Part shown: piece by piece, positions 28,104-37,021 of the stretch | Position numbering within the stretch: the stretch's first letter is position 1 | Layout of the letters: each line of letters starts with the position of its first letter | Assembly (NCBI RefSeq): GCF_008017455.1 | Contig: NZ_VRTY01000013.1 | Span: forward strand, 1-64,000 | DNA: 64,000 nucleotides | Origin: Pontibacter qinzhouensis | GTDB lineage: Bacteria; Bacteroidota; Bacteroidia; Cytophagales; Hymenobacteraceae | Direction of reading: 5' to 3' | The notes under the pieces: model-generated | The model's database searches: none | Told to the model about the DNA's origin: nothing | The model's input: only the letters and a program-made list of their open reading frames with translations | Program-made: the position numbers and the translations under genes

Positions 28104-28631
28104 ATGAGCAGAGCATTTGTAAAAGAAGATGATGCAGGAGAACCGCCCCTGATCCCACCGCGAGCGGCATTGCCAGCGGGCATACCAAACTATGTAACAC
28201 CGCGTGGCCTGGCCTTACTCAGAAAGGAGCTGGAGGAGTTGGAAACAGAGCGGACAAAAGTAGAAGCAAACCGCGAAGACGAAGCCAACAGATCCAGGCA
28301 ACTGAGCATCCTGAACGGCAGGCGGAGCGATTTAAATGCCCGCATCGCCAGCGCAAAAGTAATTGAGCCACAGGAGCAGCAACCCGATGCAGTCCGGTTC
28401 GGAGCAACCGTTTCTCTTAAAACCATACGAGGGGGCAAACCCGGCACCACCCGAACATTTAAGATTGTAGGCGTAGACGAAGCTTCTGTAACAGATGGCT
28501 TAATAGCATTTGTTGCGCCCATTGCAAAAGCAGTTTCCGGCGCACGCGTAGGCCAGACAGTTACGTTACGGCTTGGCCGCTCCGAAGAAGAAGTGCAAGT
28601 AACCGCTATTGCCTACGAACAACAGGCTTGA
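28104..28631 (+). CDS. GreA/GreB-family transcription elongation factor-like protein
   Basis: 175 residues. It has the Gre layout: an N-terminal coiled-coil hairpin (about 30-85, YVTPRGLALLRKELEELETERTKVEANREDEANRSRQLSILNGRRSDLNARIASAKVI) and a C-terminal globular domain (about 95-170) with VRFGATVSL, TRTFKIVGVDEAS and SPLGRAL-equivalent APIAKAVSGARVGQTVTLRLG. Classical factors rescue backtracked RNA polymerase by stimulating transcript cleavage. Here the coiled-coil tip reads EDEANRSR, so acidic residues remain, but whether the activity is kept is uncertain. An extra N-terminal tail of about 25 residues is Pro-rich. Confidence 0.88.
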   Translation: MSRAFVKEDDAGEPPLIPPRAALPAGIPNYVTPRGLALLRKELEELETERTKVEANREDEANRSRQLSILNGRRSDLNARIASAKVIEPQEQQPDAVRFGATVSLKTIRGGKPGTTRTFKIVGVDEASVTDGLIAFVAPIAKAVSGARVGQTVTLRLGRSEEEVQVTAIAYEQQA

Positions 28632-28661
28632 TATTAACCTCAGATTTATGTACCTAACTAC

Positions 28662-29136
28662 ATGACAACCCGAACTCACCCCGATACCCTTCTGCGGGAG
28701 CACCTGGTGGAGCTGCTAACTGGCGGATTCGCTCCAAACGTGATCCTGCTCCGTGCATTTGATTATAAAAAAGCCGCTATTCTGTTAGATGGGCTTCATT
28801 TTTCTGCCTGAATCTTACTGGGCCACTTGCGGACACGGCAGCAAACCCTGCTCCGGTTCATGCAGAACCCGCAGCAAAACCAGGAAGTCTGGCTTGATGT
28901 GCACTGGCCCGAAAACCACCAACCTGCCAGCGATGAGGAGTGGCAACAGGCCATCAGGGACTTCGAGAATGAACTTCAGGATAATTATAGCTGTTGTGCG
29001 GAACCCGGAACAGCAGCTGTTTGAAGTGCATCAAAATGGCAAAACCATTGCCTGGGCTGACATGACGGCGCTTCACCACAACAGCTACCACATCGGGCAG
29101 TTAAAAACAGTTGGCCGGCAGCTGGGGGTATGGTAA
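28662..29136 (+). pseudogene. DinB-superfamily protein, degraded
   Basis: The frame starts MTTRTHPDTLLREHLVELLTGGFAPN and reaches an in-frame TGA at 28809-28811. It resumes in the same frame (GHLRTRQQTLLRFMQNPQQNQEVWLDVHWPENHQP...FENELQ) and then shifts by one base near 28977-28985 into IIAVVRNPEQQLFEVHQNGKTIAWADMTALHHNSYHIGQLKTVGRQLGVW. The closing HxxxHxGQL pattern (HHNSYHIGQLKTVGRQLG) is the metal-site signature of DinB/YfiT-like proteins. Full length would be about 158 residues, as expected. One nonsense and one frameshift make a pseudogene likely; sequencing error is the alternative. Confidence 0.8.
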
Positions 29137-29240
29137 AAGTTGCATGAAGGTGTTATACTACAGCGTATTTATCATGTCCCAAAAATTTCCCCTCCCACTT
29201 TTAGTTTGTCATCATGTAAAGATCTTGGGGGCGAGAACCG

Positions 29241-30006
29241 TTAGCTTTGGTTGTGGAACGTTTGGTCTGCGGCCTTCTCTACCTGCTCTGGCGTTAGCTG
29301 ATCCATCCATTAGCCGGAGGCGCCTTTTTTAAGGTGCTTCGGATTTTCTTTTTTCAGCGTGTCGAAGTGTATGGCTTTCTCCATTTCCTGCCGCTCGGTC
29401 TGGCTTAGCTCAACGCCAGGGTGCTGCAACAGCCGGTCCAGCTCCTCCTTAAAATCGAATAGGAAACCTTTGTAAAAAGCGATGTGGATGTTGTAGGGCT
29501 GACTCAGGCGCAGGTGATCGTACACGTGCCATACCCACTCGTGCAGCAGTTTATCGAAGTTTTTCTTCAGAAAAGCTTTTGGATCTTTCTCCTCCTGTGG
29601 GTACTATTTCAGCATATAAGCCGAGGTGTAATACTTAGCCGCCGATAGGGCACGGTCGCGCAGAATGTATACTTTCTTGTGGAAGTGGCTGAACAGTTCT
29701 CCGCTACTTTTGCAGATGGGCGAGCGTGTCCAGACGTGGTTGGTTTGAGAAAGGTAACTTTTCAGGTTCTCTACCGGCATCCTGAAAATACTGCTGATGC
29801 GGTAGCTGTAGTGCAGGTCTGCTATGTCCAGCGCATCGATGTCGGCCTGGCTCGGGAGTTCAGGTCCCAGGTTTTGGCTAGCTCATAAATTGGTTGCCGT
29901 TGAATAAAGCTGGTGGTGTCGTGGCCGGTTGTCTGAAATAGCTGCTGTAGTATTTGTTACAGCCAGAAGTTGCCGCACTTGGGGAGGCGCCTTGCAGTAT
30001 TTTCAT
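29241..30006 (-). pseudogene. PAPS-dependent sulfotransferase, degraded
   Basis: On the minus strand, stitched across frames, the region gives MKILQG(G)LPKCGNFWL-stop-QILQQLF..., then LPSQADIDALDIADLHYSYRISSIFRMPVENLK, ELFSHFHKKVYILRDRALSAAKYYTSAYMLK-stop-YPQEEKDPKAFLKKNFDKLLHEWVWHVYDHLR and IHFDTLKKENPKHLKKGASG-stop-WMDQLTPEQVEKA. PKCGNFWL is the PAPS 5'-phosphosulfate loop, VYILRD...RALSAAKYY the 3'-phosphate site, and KGASG-xW-x-x-x-LTPEQ the C-terminal sulfotransferase motif. Three stops (one at 29957-29959) and at least two frameshifts show decay. The divergent neighbour is a broken adenylylsulfate kinase, which would have made the PAPS donor. Confidence 0.8.
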
Positions 30007-30127
30007 AGAGTACGACTAAAATATTATCTGCCTCCTATACGACTTCTTGCCGGGTTTTGGCGTACAAGGAGGCAATATTTCATTCAGAAGCTATCTTTAT
30101 TCATGAGTAAACCCAAACGTAACGCCC

Positions 30128-30742
30128 ATGCACTTCTTTTTCCCGCAACAATCGGAGGTTAGTTATGAAAAGCGAAAGCAACGGATGCAACAGGAGCCCC
30201 GGCTGGTGTGGTTCACAGGGCTATCGGGTTCGGGTAAAAGCAACTTGGCTTTGCAGTTGGAGTACTACCTGTTCCATAAAGGGTACAAAGTTTATCTGCT
30301 GGATGGCGACAATGTGCGAAACGGGTTAAACAAAGACCTCAGCTTTTCGGAACAGGATAGGAAAGAGAATCTGCGGCGTGTGGGAGAAGTAGCTAAACTC
30401 ATGCTCGATGCTAGTTTAATTGTATTGTGCGCCTTTATTTCGCCTTACGAAGAAGAAAGAAACCTTATAAAACAGATTGCTTGAGAAATCAGAGTAACAG
30501 AAGTGTTTGTAGATTGCTCCCTGGAAGTATGCGAGCAGCGCGATACCAAAGGCCTTTCTGCGAAAGTCCGGAGCGGTCTTATTCCGCACTTCACCGGAAA
30601 CAGCTCCCCTTACGAAGCACCTACAGCATCCGACCTGGAACTGCAGACAGATACCGAATCGATAGAGGAATCGCTACAGAAGCTCATTCGGCATGTGGAG
30701 CCACAACTCAGGCACCTGCAACTGCCACAGGCGGTTTTTTAA
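30128..30742 (+). pseudogene. cysC: Adenylylsulfate (APS) kinase, interrupted by one stop codon
   Basis: The frame reads [89 protein letters not shown]...[18 protein letters not shown], then TGA at 30482-30484. It continues in the same frame with EIRVTEVFVDCSLEVCEQRDTKGLSAKVRSGLIPHFTGNSSPYEAP to 30742. Walker A (GLSGSGKS), the DGDNVR motif and the FTGxSSPYEAP motif are intact. The stop sits where the family has a glycine (GGA to TGA is one change). Full length would be about 204 residues. A further frameshift may separate an ATG at 30103 from this frame. It would phosphorylate APS to PAPS. Confidence 0.85.
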
Positions 30743-30767
30743 TTTTGAATGAGTGAATGAGTGGGTG

Positions 30768-30828
30768 AATTATTCTAATGAAAATGGCCTTCTGAAGGAT
30801 TTTAATAAGAAAACTGCCAAGGGTAAAA
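30768..30828 (+). repeat. Dispersed intergenic repeat, family R, copy 10
   Basis: AATTATTCTAATGAAAATGG, CCTTCTGAAGG, ATTTTAATAAGAAAACTGCC, AAGGGTAAAA. A full-length copy following a TGAATGAG phrase array (30746-30768). The rest of the 307-base gap before the peptidase shows only AT-rich DNA. Confidence 0.8.
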
Positions 30829-31049
30829 GAAAGACTTTAGTGTTTCCCTACATAACGATTTAAGGCTGGAGCTACGGCAACAGTCTGGGGTATTAGTCCT
30901 CTCACACCTCGTTCTTAATTTTAAGGTGCTGGTTTTAGAAAACTGTAATATTCTGATTATATTAGACTCTTAATATACTATCTGAACAGGGCAAACCAAA
31001 GCCATGTTAAAAGTAGCTTCACCTAAGTTTAAAACATTCATCATAAACT

Positions 31050-33095
31050 ATGCTAAAAATCAAAAAATCCTACGGGATTCCGCTACTGGCCTCCTCCTTG
31101 TTATGGGTGACGGCCTGTAACAATTCAAAAGAAACCAGCCGGGAACTGAAGTCCGGTATTCTGGTAGCCAACATGGATACCACCGTAAACCCAGGCGACA
31201 ACTTTACGGCGTTTGTAAACGGCAACTGGGCCAAAAATACCGAGATTCCAGCTGATAAATCGTCTTTTGGAGTTTTCCATATGCTGAACGATAAGGCTCA
31301 GGAAGATGTAAAAGTTATAATTGAAGAAGCTGCTTCCGGAAATTTTACCGATGGCTCAGACGAGCAGAAAATAGGCGATTTTTACGAATCTTATATGAAC
31401 ACCAAGGTGCGGGATTCTATTGGCTTAGCCCCTCTCGCAGCTGAGTTTAGTAAGATCGATGCCATTACCAATCAGAACCAACTGGCCGACTATTTTGCCT
31501 ATGCTAACCGTTCGGGCAATATGGTTCCATTCAACATTGGCGTAATGGAAGATTTCAAAGATCCTACAAAATATATGCTCTACACCTGGCAAGGCGGCCT
31601 GGGCTTACCGGAGCGGGAGTATTATTTACAGAACGATGCTAAATCGAAAGACATCCGGGGAAAATATGTGAAGCACGTGGATAATATGCTCCGGATTGCC
31701 GGCATCGAAAACAGTGCTACGAAGGCTTCGCAGATTCTGGACCTGGAAACCAAGCTCGCCTCCCAGCACATGAAAAAAGAGGAAACCCGCAACATTGTAG
31801 GCCTCTATAACAAGTATGCGACCAAAGACCTGAAAACCCTGATGCCTGATTTTGACTGGAATACCATGCTGCAAAAAGCAGAGGTGCAGCAGGTAGACAG
31901 CATCGTGATTACACAGGTAAATTATACAAAGGCACTTAACAACATTGTAAAAAGCACGCCACTCGACACCTGGAAAAACTACCTGAAATGGAGCCTGGTG
32001 CACAGTTCTGCCACAGCTCTTAACTCAGAACTGGATCAGGAGCATTTCGATTTTTATAACAAAACACTGTATGGCACAAAAGAGCAACGTCCGCAATGGC
32101 GACGTGCGGTAGATGAGGTGAACAACAACCTGGGTGAGATTGTAGGTAAAGTCTACGTAAAAAAACACTTTCCGCCCGAAGCCAAAGAACGTATGCTCAC
32201 GCTGGTCGACAACCTGCTGAAAGCTTACGAATCGAGTATTAAGGAGCTTGACTGGATGGGCGAAGACACTAAAAAGCAGGCGCTGGACAAGCTCAGCAAG
32301 TTTACGCCTAAAATCGGTTACCCAGACAAGTGGCGCGACTACTCCGACCTTAAAGTGGCCAAGAACGACCTGTATGGCAACATGGAACGTGCTACCGAGT
32401 TTGAGTACAAGCGCAATATAAACAAGCTTGGCAAACCAGTTGACCGGGACGAATGGATGATGACGCCACAAACGGTGAATGCCTATTATAACCCACCACT
32501 AAATGAGATTGTGTTTCCGGCTGCCATTCTGCAACCTCCTTTCTTCGATATGAGCGCCGAGGATGCCGTAAACTACGGTGCCATTGGCGGCGTAATTGGC
32601 CACGAGATTGGGCACGGATTCGACGACCAGGGAAGCACCTTTGATGGAGATGGCGTAATGCGAAACTGGTGGACAGAAAACGACCAGCAGGAATTTAAAA
32701 AGAGAACCGGTGCTCTGGTGTCTCAGTACAACGAGTTCAAGGTTTTTGATGACCTGAACGTAAATGGAGAATTTACTTTAGGCGAAAACATTGGCGACCT
32801 GGGTGGTTTAAGCATTGCCATGAAAGCCTACAAAAAAAGCCTGAATGGTAAAGAGGCCCCGGTTCTGGATGGTTATACTGGAGAGCAACGTGTGTTAATT
32901 GGCTGGGGCCAGGCATGGCTGAGCAAAGCCCGTGAAGAGTCGCTACGCAACCAGGTAAACACCGACCCGCACTCTCCTGCCGAATTTAGGGTAAATGGTG
33001 TCGTCCGCAACATTCCGGAATTCTATACGGCCTTTAATGTTAAACCAACCGACTCGCTTTACCTTGCTCCGGAGAAGCGCGTTAAGATCTGGTAA
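31050..33095 (+). CDS. M13-family zinc metallopeptidase lipoprotein (PepO/neprilysin type)
   Basis: 681 residues with a lipoprotein signal (IPLLASSLLWVTAC, then NNSKET). It has the peptidase M13 N-terminal helical domain (MDTTVNPGDNFTAFVNGNWAKNTEIPADKSSFGVF, about 43-80) and the catalytic domain. Zinc ligands and catalytic Glu lie in HEIGH (His518, Glu519, His522), the third ligand in GENIGDLGG about 60 residues later. NAYYNPPLNEIVFPAAILQPPFF and the C-terminal WGQAWLSKAREE...NVKPTDSLYLAPEKRVKIW complete the family signature. It probably degrades peptides at the cell envelope. Single-gene unit, closed by a strong terminator at 33229. Confidence 0.96.
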   Translation: MLKIKKSYGIPLLASSLLWVTACNNSKETSRELKSGILVANMDTTVNPGDNFTAFVNGNWAKNTEIPADKSSFGVFHMLNDKAQEDVKVIIEEAASGNFTDGSDEQKIGDFYESYMNTKVRDSIGLAPLAAEFSKIDAITNQNQLADYFAYANRSGNMVPFNIGVMEDFKDPTKYMLYTWQGGLGLPEREYYLQNDAKSKDIRGKYVKHVDNMLRIAGIENSATKASQILDLETKLASQHMKKEETRNIVGLYNKYATKDLKTLMPDFDWNTMLQKAEVQQVDSIVITQVNYTKALNNIVKSTPLDTWKNYLKWSLVHSSATALNSELDQEHFDFYNKTLYGTKEQRPQWRRAVDEVNNNLGEIVGKVYVKKHFPPEAKERMLTLVDNLLKAYESSIKELDWMGEDTKKQALDKLSKFTPKIGYPDKWRDYSDLKVAKNDLYGNMERATEFEYKRNINKLGKPVDRDEWMMTPQTVNAYYNPPLNEIVFPAAILQPPFFDMSAEDAVNYGAIGGVIGHEIGHGFDDQGSTFDGDGVMRNWWTENDQQEFKKRTGALVSQYNEFKVFDDLNVNGEFTLGENIGDLGGLSIAMKAYKKSLNGKEAPVLDGYTGEQRVLIGWGQAWLSKAREESLRNQVNTDPHSPAEFRVNGVVRNIPEFYTAFNVKPTDSLYLAPEKRVKIW

Positions 33096-33119
33096 CGATT
33101 ATTTATCAGCTTAAATAAC

Positions 33120-33144
33120 AGGACACAAGTATCACGACACAAGA
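33120..33144 (+). repeat. 25-bp dispersed repeat, family C, copy 2
   Basis: AGGACACAAGTATCACGACA, CAAGA: exact inverted counterpart of 12504-12528, just after the M13 peptidase gene. Confidence 0.75.
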
Positions 33145-33228
33145 TTTATATTAATTCATTGCTCTGCTTATCAATGTTTTAAATGAAACAGATCCTATAA
33201 GATTGTATAAATATAAATTGTGCTGGTA

Positions 33229-33278
33229 CTTATAAAAAAAGAACCTGTTCTTAATGGAACAGGTTCTTTTTTTATAAG
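33229..33278. terminator. Strong bidirectional terminator
   Basis: A perfect 22-bp stem (33229-33250 with 33257-33278), loop TTAATG, with runs of seven A and seven T inside the arms. It lies between the convergent peptidase (+) and DUF5723 (-) genes. Confidence 0.92.
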
Positions 33279-33361
33279 TAGAATTTTTATCCTCGATTAC
33301 CCTTCTCAGAAAGGAAAAATGAGTTGTGTAATCATCGATAGGTTTTGTTTGCTACTCTGCT

Positions 33362-35206
33362 TCAAAAGCTTGTCCTGGAATCTGGTGTTTCTACCAGTGT
33401 AGCATCTAAGCTGCTTACCGTTTCAGACTCATTGCTGTTCTCAATTTTAATAACCGGAACTGGCTCAGGCTCGGGCACAGGAACTGACTCAGGTTCTGGA
33501 GCTGCTTCCGGTATGGCCTTCATATTCTCAGTTTCTGACGGCGTTACCGTTGGGATGGTAAGGGGCTCCTCCACCGGCACATTAACCTGTTTCCTTTCTA
33601 CACCTGAAACTGAGTCAGCAGGAGCGGTTTTTATTGGCTCGGCAGGTGAACCCGGAGTCGGAACAGCAGGAGAATTCAGACCGGCCTTAGATGCTTTCCG
33701 TTGCTCCTTTGCTGCCCTTTTCCTGGCTTTATCTTCTATTCGTTGCCGCTTTCCGCCAGTAGCAATGCCAAAACCCATCCCGAAGTAGAGGTCCGGGCCT
33801 ACAGCTTTATTGCTCGAAAGAAGTGCATTCAGGTTATTGGAACCAACAGTAAACGGACCAAAACGTACCATGGCGCCAAGTGCCAGGTCGCGGTAGTTGT
33901 TGGTGAGGTAGACAGGTAGCGCTAACTCCAGTTTTCGCCCTTCCAGGCGTGGCGCAACGGCAAGCACAGAGTATTGGCGCATCCCTATTGCCTCTTTACC
34001 CCTGAGGTTCTGAAGAACAGCAGTATTTACAAACACGTTACGCGTTAGCCGGTAGTCGAAGTTGAGATGAAGAGCAGTAGGCAGGCCCGATACAATTTCT
34101 GTTTTACGCTCACTTGCCTGCACTTCAAGAGCCTCCTCTAATACTGGCCCCAGCTGGTTCACGTTTACACCTTCAAATGTGTAGCTGCCTATTGTTAAGT
34201 TCTGACGCGCAACTTCATACAGGCGCACCCCCGGCTCTTTGTAGGTTATGTTGCCAACATCTAACAAAGAGGCTCCAATGCGGTATTTGTACTTATTCTC
34301 TCCGTGGTCAGTTCGCTCTTTTCCATTAACTGTGTATTGATAGGCGGCATAATCAGGCCGGTGCTCATACGTAAAGCCAACGTCCATTCCCCAGCCAGAG
34401 CCAGGCATGCTGGTTCCTTTAAATGCATCTACTAAGTCTCTGACTTTTGTGCTATAATTGCTGCCGGAGTAGCCGAGGCTGGCTCTCCCCTGTTGAAACT
34501 GCATAACAGACTCGTCATATTGTGTTCGCTGCAGATTGTAGTTCGCCTCCGAAACCAGCAGGTGTGCTGTATGCATACCTGTTAACTTTTTGATAGTAAC
34601 GCCTGCCTTCAGAAACCGTTGCTCCTGCGAATGAAGAACAAGGGCATAGGTAAAGCCTGTTTCTGTAAAGGCATTGGTGTTAAAATAGGCTTCGCTGTTT
34701 GTAAAAGGAGTGTTCTGTAATGCACTATTTCCTATGCCAAACCCGATAGCCCGGGCAAGGTCTTCAGAAACATTATTAGCGTGCGCAGCTCTTCTAAACC
34801 TGTTTGTTACGGCGATGCTGTGGCGTGAGCCGAGTTTGAGCATAACCGAAGGCAGACGCAGTTCTATACCGTAGTGCGCCATTTTATGTTTCCCGTCGAG
34901 CCGCTCCTGGAAATAAGACTGACTACCCAGCTCATCGCCCTCTACTACTTTTTTCCCACCATGCAGTAGAAGGCTTTTGAGTTGCACATTGGGTCCGGTA
35001 TTATAAAAATAAGTGTTTGAAAATGTAAGGTGGCCAGCTGCCAGGTTAAGATGAAAACCATATCGCGAGTCGGCAATAGCGGAGGGATTAAGGAAGGTGG
35101 CATGGCTACCGGCAAAATTACTGCCTGCCATACCTAGTGTGTGTTGGCCCTGCATCCGGAAGGAAGGCAGCAGCAGTACTAACGAAAAAAGTATATATCG
35201 AATCAT
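33362..35206 (-). CDS. DUF5723 family outer-membrane-type protein
   Basis: 614 residues from the ATG at 35204-35206, which opens a signal peptide (MIRYILFSLVLLLPSFRMQGQ). The longer frame upstream runs into the preceding gene. The mature start HTLGMAGSNFAGSHATFLNPSAIADSRYGFHLNLAAGHLTFSN is the DUF5723 signature (TraF/PorV-like beta-barrel style). Alternating amphipathic strands continue to about residue 500. The last 110 residues are different: basic (KRQRIEDKARKRAAKEQRKASK), then a Pro/Glu/Val-rich tail (PEPESVPVPEPEPVPV), likely disordered and periplasmic or wall-spanning. It follows the lipoprotein gene by 46 bases and may share its transcript. Confidence 0.85.
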   Translation of the reverse strand: MIRYILFSLVLLLPSFRMQGQHTLGMAGSNFAGSHATFLNPSAIADSRYGFHLNLAAGHLTFSNTYFYNTGPNVQLKSLLLHGGKKVVEGDELGSQSYFQERLDGKHKMAHYGIELRLPSVMLKLGSRHSIAVTNRFRRAAHANNVSEDLARAIGFGIGNSALQNTPFTNSEAYFNTNAFTETGFTYALVLHSQEQRFLKAGVTIKKLTGMHTAHLLVSEANYNLQRTQYDESVMQFQQGRASLGYSGSNYSTKVRDLVDAFKGTSMPGSGWGMDVGFTYEHRPDYAAYQYTVNGKERTDHGENKYKYRIGASLLDVGNITYKEPGVRLYEVARQNLTIGSYTFEGVNVNQLGPVLEEALEVQASERKTEIVSGLPTALHLNFDYRLTRNVFVNTAVLQNLRGKEAIGMRQYSVLAVAPRLEGRKLELALPVYLTNNYRDLALGAMVRFGPFTVGSNNLNALLSSNKAVGPDLYFGMGFGIATGGKRQRIEDKARKRAAKEQRKASKAGLNSPAVPTPGSPAEPIKTAPADSVSGVERKQVNVPVEEPLTIPTVTPSETENMKAIPEAAPEPESVPVPEPEPVPVIKIENSNESETVSSLDATLVETPDSRTSF

Positions 35207-35252
35207 ATAACGCGGCTTATGAAGTTGAGTAGGATACATGAGCAATCGAAAA

Positions 35253-36047
35253 CTACTCACAGTCGTAATAAAATGAAGTGGTATTGGTAACAGGCGCGGC
35301 AGCATTTGTGGTACTGGTTCGGGTTAGCTGCAAAGGGTAACCTTGGCTATTGTATTCATATAAAAAGTCCGATACCGTTTCTGTAACTCTTCCGGAGGCA
35401 ATGTCGGTGGTGGTAGTGGTCTGCCTTCGGTACATGTTCCTGTTATGAGCCACAGTTAACGACATAAACGCAATTTTTTCCTGCTCCTTACGCCGCTTGT
35501 TTTGCCGGTTCAGGTCAAACTCGTACACAATCACCTGCCGCATGGCAGAAGAAACATACGTGCGTTTAACATTATTACTTCCCTCCCATTCGTACTCAAT
35601 CGTAAAGTTTAATGTAACTGCACCCGACCTTCTAGAAGAAGAGGTTAGCTTCTTCATCTGATTCTGTGCATTATATTCAATTATGTAATAGATTTCATCA
35701 CCATTGGCGTAGGTAGAAGAAGACTTAATCCAATTCCCTTTCTCGTTATAGCTTATAATTTCAGGTGGAGACTCGTTGGAATTCTGCAGGTTGTAATATT
35801 GGTTTTCTATAACCTGGCCCTTGTCGTTGTAAAAGAACTGGTTGTAATACTGGATATTTCCATTTTGAAGTACATATATTTCAGAAAGCTGCTGGTTGTT
35901 ATATTGCCTATCGATAGTAGAACCAGAATTATTTTCCTGCCTTACCTCAAGACAAACAGTTTGCCGAGGCCCCAAAACACCTTCCTCACAAGCTGTAAGC
36001 AACATGAGCAGTCCGAAAAGAAGAAAAAAATGTAAATTTTGTTTCAT
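35253..36047 (-). CDS. Lipoprotein with YD-like repeats
   Basis: 264 residues with a clear lipoprotein signal (MKQNLHFFLLFGLLMLLTAC, then EEGVLG). The mature part is built from strand-turn units such as QYNNQQLSEIYVLQNGNIQYYNQFFYNDKGQVIENQYYNLQNSN, IISYNEKGNWIKSSSTY and YEYNSQGYPLQLTRTST, which resemble the Tyr-rich YD/RHS-like repeats of Bacteroidota surface proteins. No enzymatic motif. It is probably surface exposed and linked to the DUF5723 protein downstream. Confidence 0.8.
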   Translation of the reverse strand: MKQNLHFFLLFGLLMLLTACEEGVLGPRQTVCLEVRQENNSGSTIDRQYNNQQLSEIYVLQNGNIQYYNQFFYNDKGQVIENQYYNLQNSNESPPEIISYNEKGNWIKSSSTYANGDEIYYIIEYNAQNQMKKLTSSSRRSGAVTLNFTIEYEWEGSNNVKRTYVSSAMRQVIVYEFDLNRQNKRRKEQEKIAFMSLTVAHNRNMYRRQTTTTTDIASGRVTETVSDFLYEYNSQGYPLQLTRTSTTNAAAPVTNTTSFYYDCE

Positions 36048-36579
36048 GAAGAAGTTATAAGTATTGTAAATTAATTTGGAGATGCTGTTATGAGTTATTT
36101 TGTAGTTCTTATACCTGCCGTGTTCTTATAAAGAACCTAGCATATCGAGGATTAAATGTATCTAAGAGCCGTTCCCAATTACTTAGAAACAGCAAAGCCC
36201 ATTGCAATTCTAGTTTAGAGGCTTGCAGCAATACATTTCTATACAAAGAGGGCTTCGAATTGATTTAGCTCATTATTGATTTACTCTGAAAGATGGTTAT
36301 TAAACTTCCGGCCTTAATAATATACTGAGCAAGTCAACGACTCTTAATTATTATATAATTTAAATATTTTGTACAAATATTTAAATTATTGCTGGCTACT
36401 ACAATACCCAGTTCTGGGTATTTTCAATATTAAATTGTTTTAAACAGGAAGAGCTTAGAATTAAGTTTCTGATCAGACTCCATATACTTACCTCTTGTTA
36501 CAGGTTAGACGTGGAGTTACTACCTTTGCTTGGAGACCTTTTTAAGGCAGATTTAATTTAATACTTACATTTGACTAAG
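36048..36579. other. AT-rich gene-free stretch
   Basis: 532 bases upstream of the lipoprotein gene and the transposase remnant. Very AT-rich around 36290-36440 and with no credible reading frame. No insertion-sequence end could be delimited. Confidence 0.5.
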
Positions 36580-36735
36580 ATGGAACGACGTATATTTGAC
36601 GCCTCCTTCAAACGGATGGCGATTGACCTTTCCTATGCGATGGGATCAGTAAAAGAGGTAGCCGAGGAGTTAGGAATCGATCCTGCCCGGCTGAGCAAAT
36701 GGCGGCAGAAGGAAAGTTCGCCATCAGGTAACTGA
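36580..36735 (+). mobile_element. IS3-type transposase OrfA remnant
   Basis: 51 codons: MERRIFDASFKRMAIDLSYAMGSVKEVAEELGIDPARLSKWRQKESSPSGN, then TGA. This is the helix-turn-helix N-terminus of IS3-family OrfA (typical pattern: FDxxFKxxAVxL...G.S..EVAxELGI....L.RWR). OrfA is normally about 90-100 residues; the leucine zipper, OrfB and terminal repeats are missing, so this is a relic. The DNA after it holds a family-B repeat. Confidence 0.8.
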
Positions 36736-36876
36736 CACCTTGCCAGTATGAAAACCTGTTATTCGACCAAGCTGTGGCTGCCTAAAAAAGTCTCCGAAAA
36801 ACATTGCAATTCCTCAAGGGTAGTTGCTGGTTTTCCTGAAATGGTTCTAAACTGTTCTTCTGCGACGCCCATAATT

Positions 36877-36908
36877 CGCTCGCAGGAGCTGCGAGGTCTT
36901 TGCTGCTC
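36877..36908 (+). repeat. Dispersed repeat, family B, copy 1
   Basis: GCTCGCAGGAGCTGCGAGGT, CTTTGCTGCTC. Core palindrome CTCGCAGGAGCTGCGAG. Counterparts are at 41001 (inverted, with a 7-base insertion) and 45269. Confidence 0.6.
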
Positions 36909-36946
36909 TTCTGCAGAACAACAAATAAACCATGTAAGCTATCAGC

Positions 36947-37004
36947 AATTATTCCAATAAAAATGGCCTTCAAAAGTATTTCAGCCTGTTTTGCCTCAAG
37001 GGTC
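36947..37004 (+). repeat. Dispersed intergenic repeat, family R, copy 11
   Basis: AATTATTCCAATAAAAATGG, CCTTCAAAAGT, ending CTCAAGGGTC. Full length; its CAAGGGT end lies 17 bases from the stop codon of the MotB-like gene. Confidence 0.75.
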
Positions 37005-37021
37005 CAGTGGCCTGAATTCTG

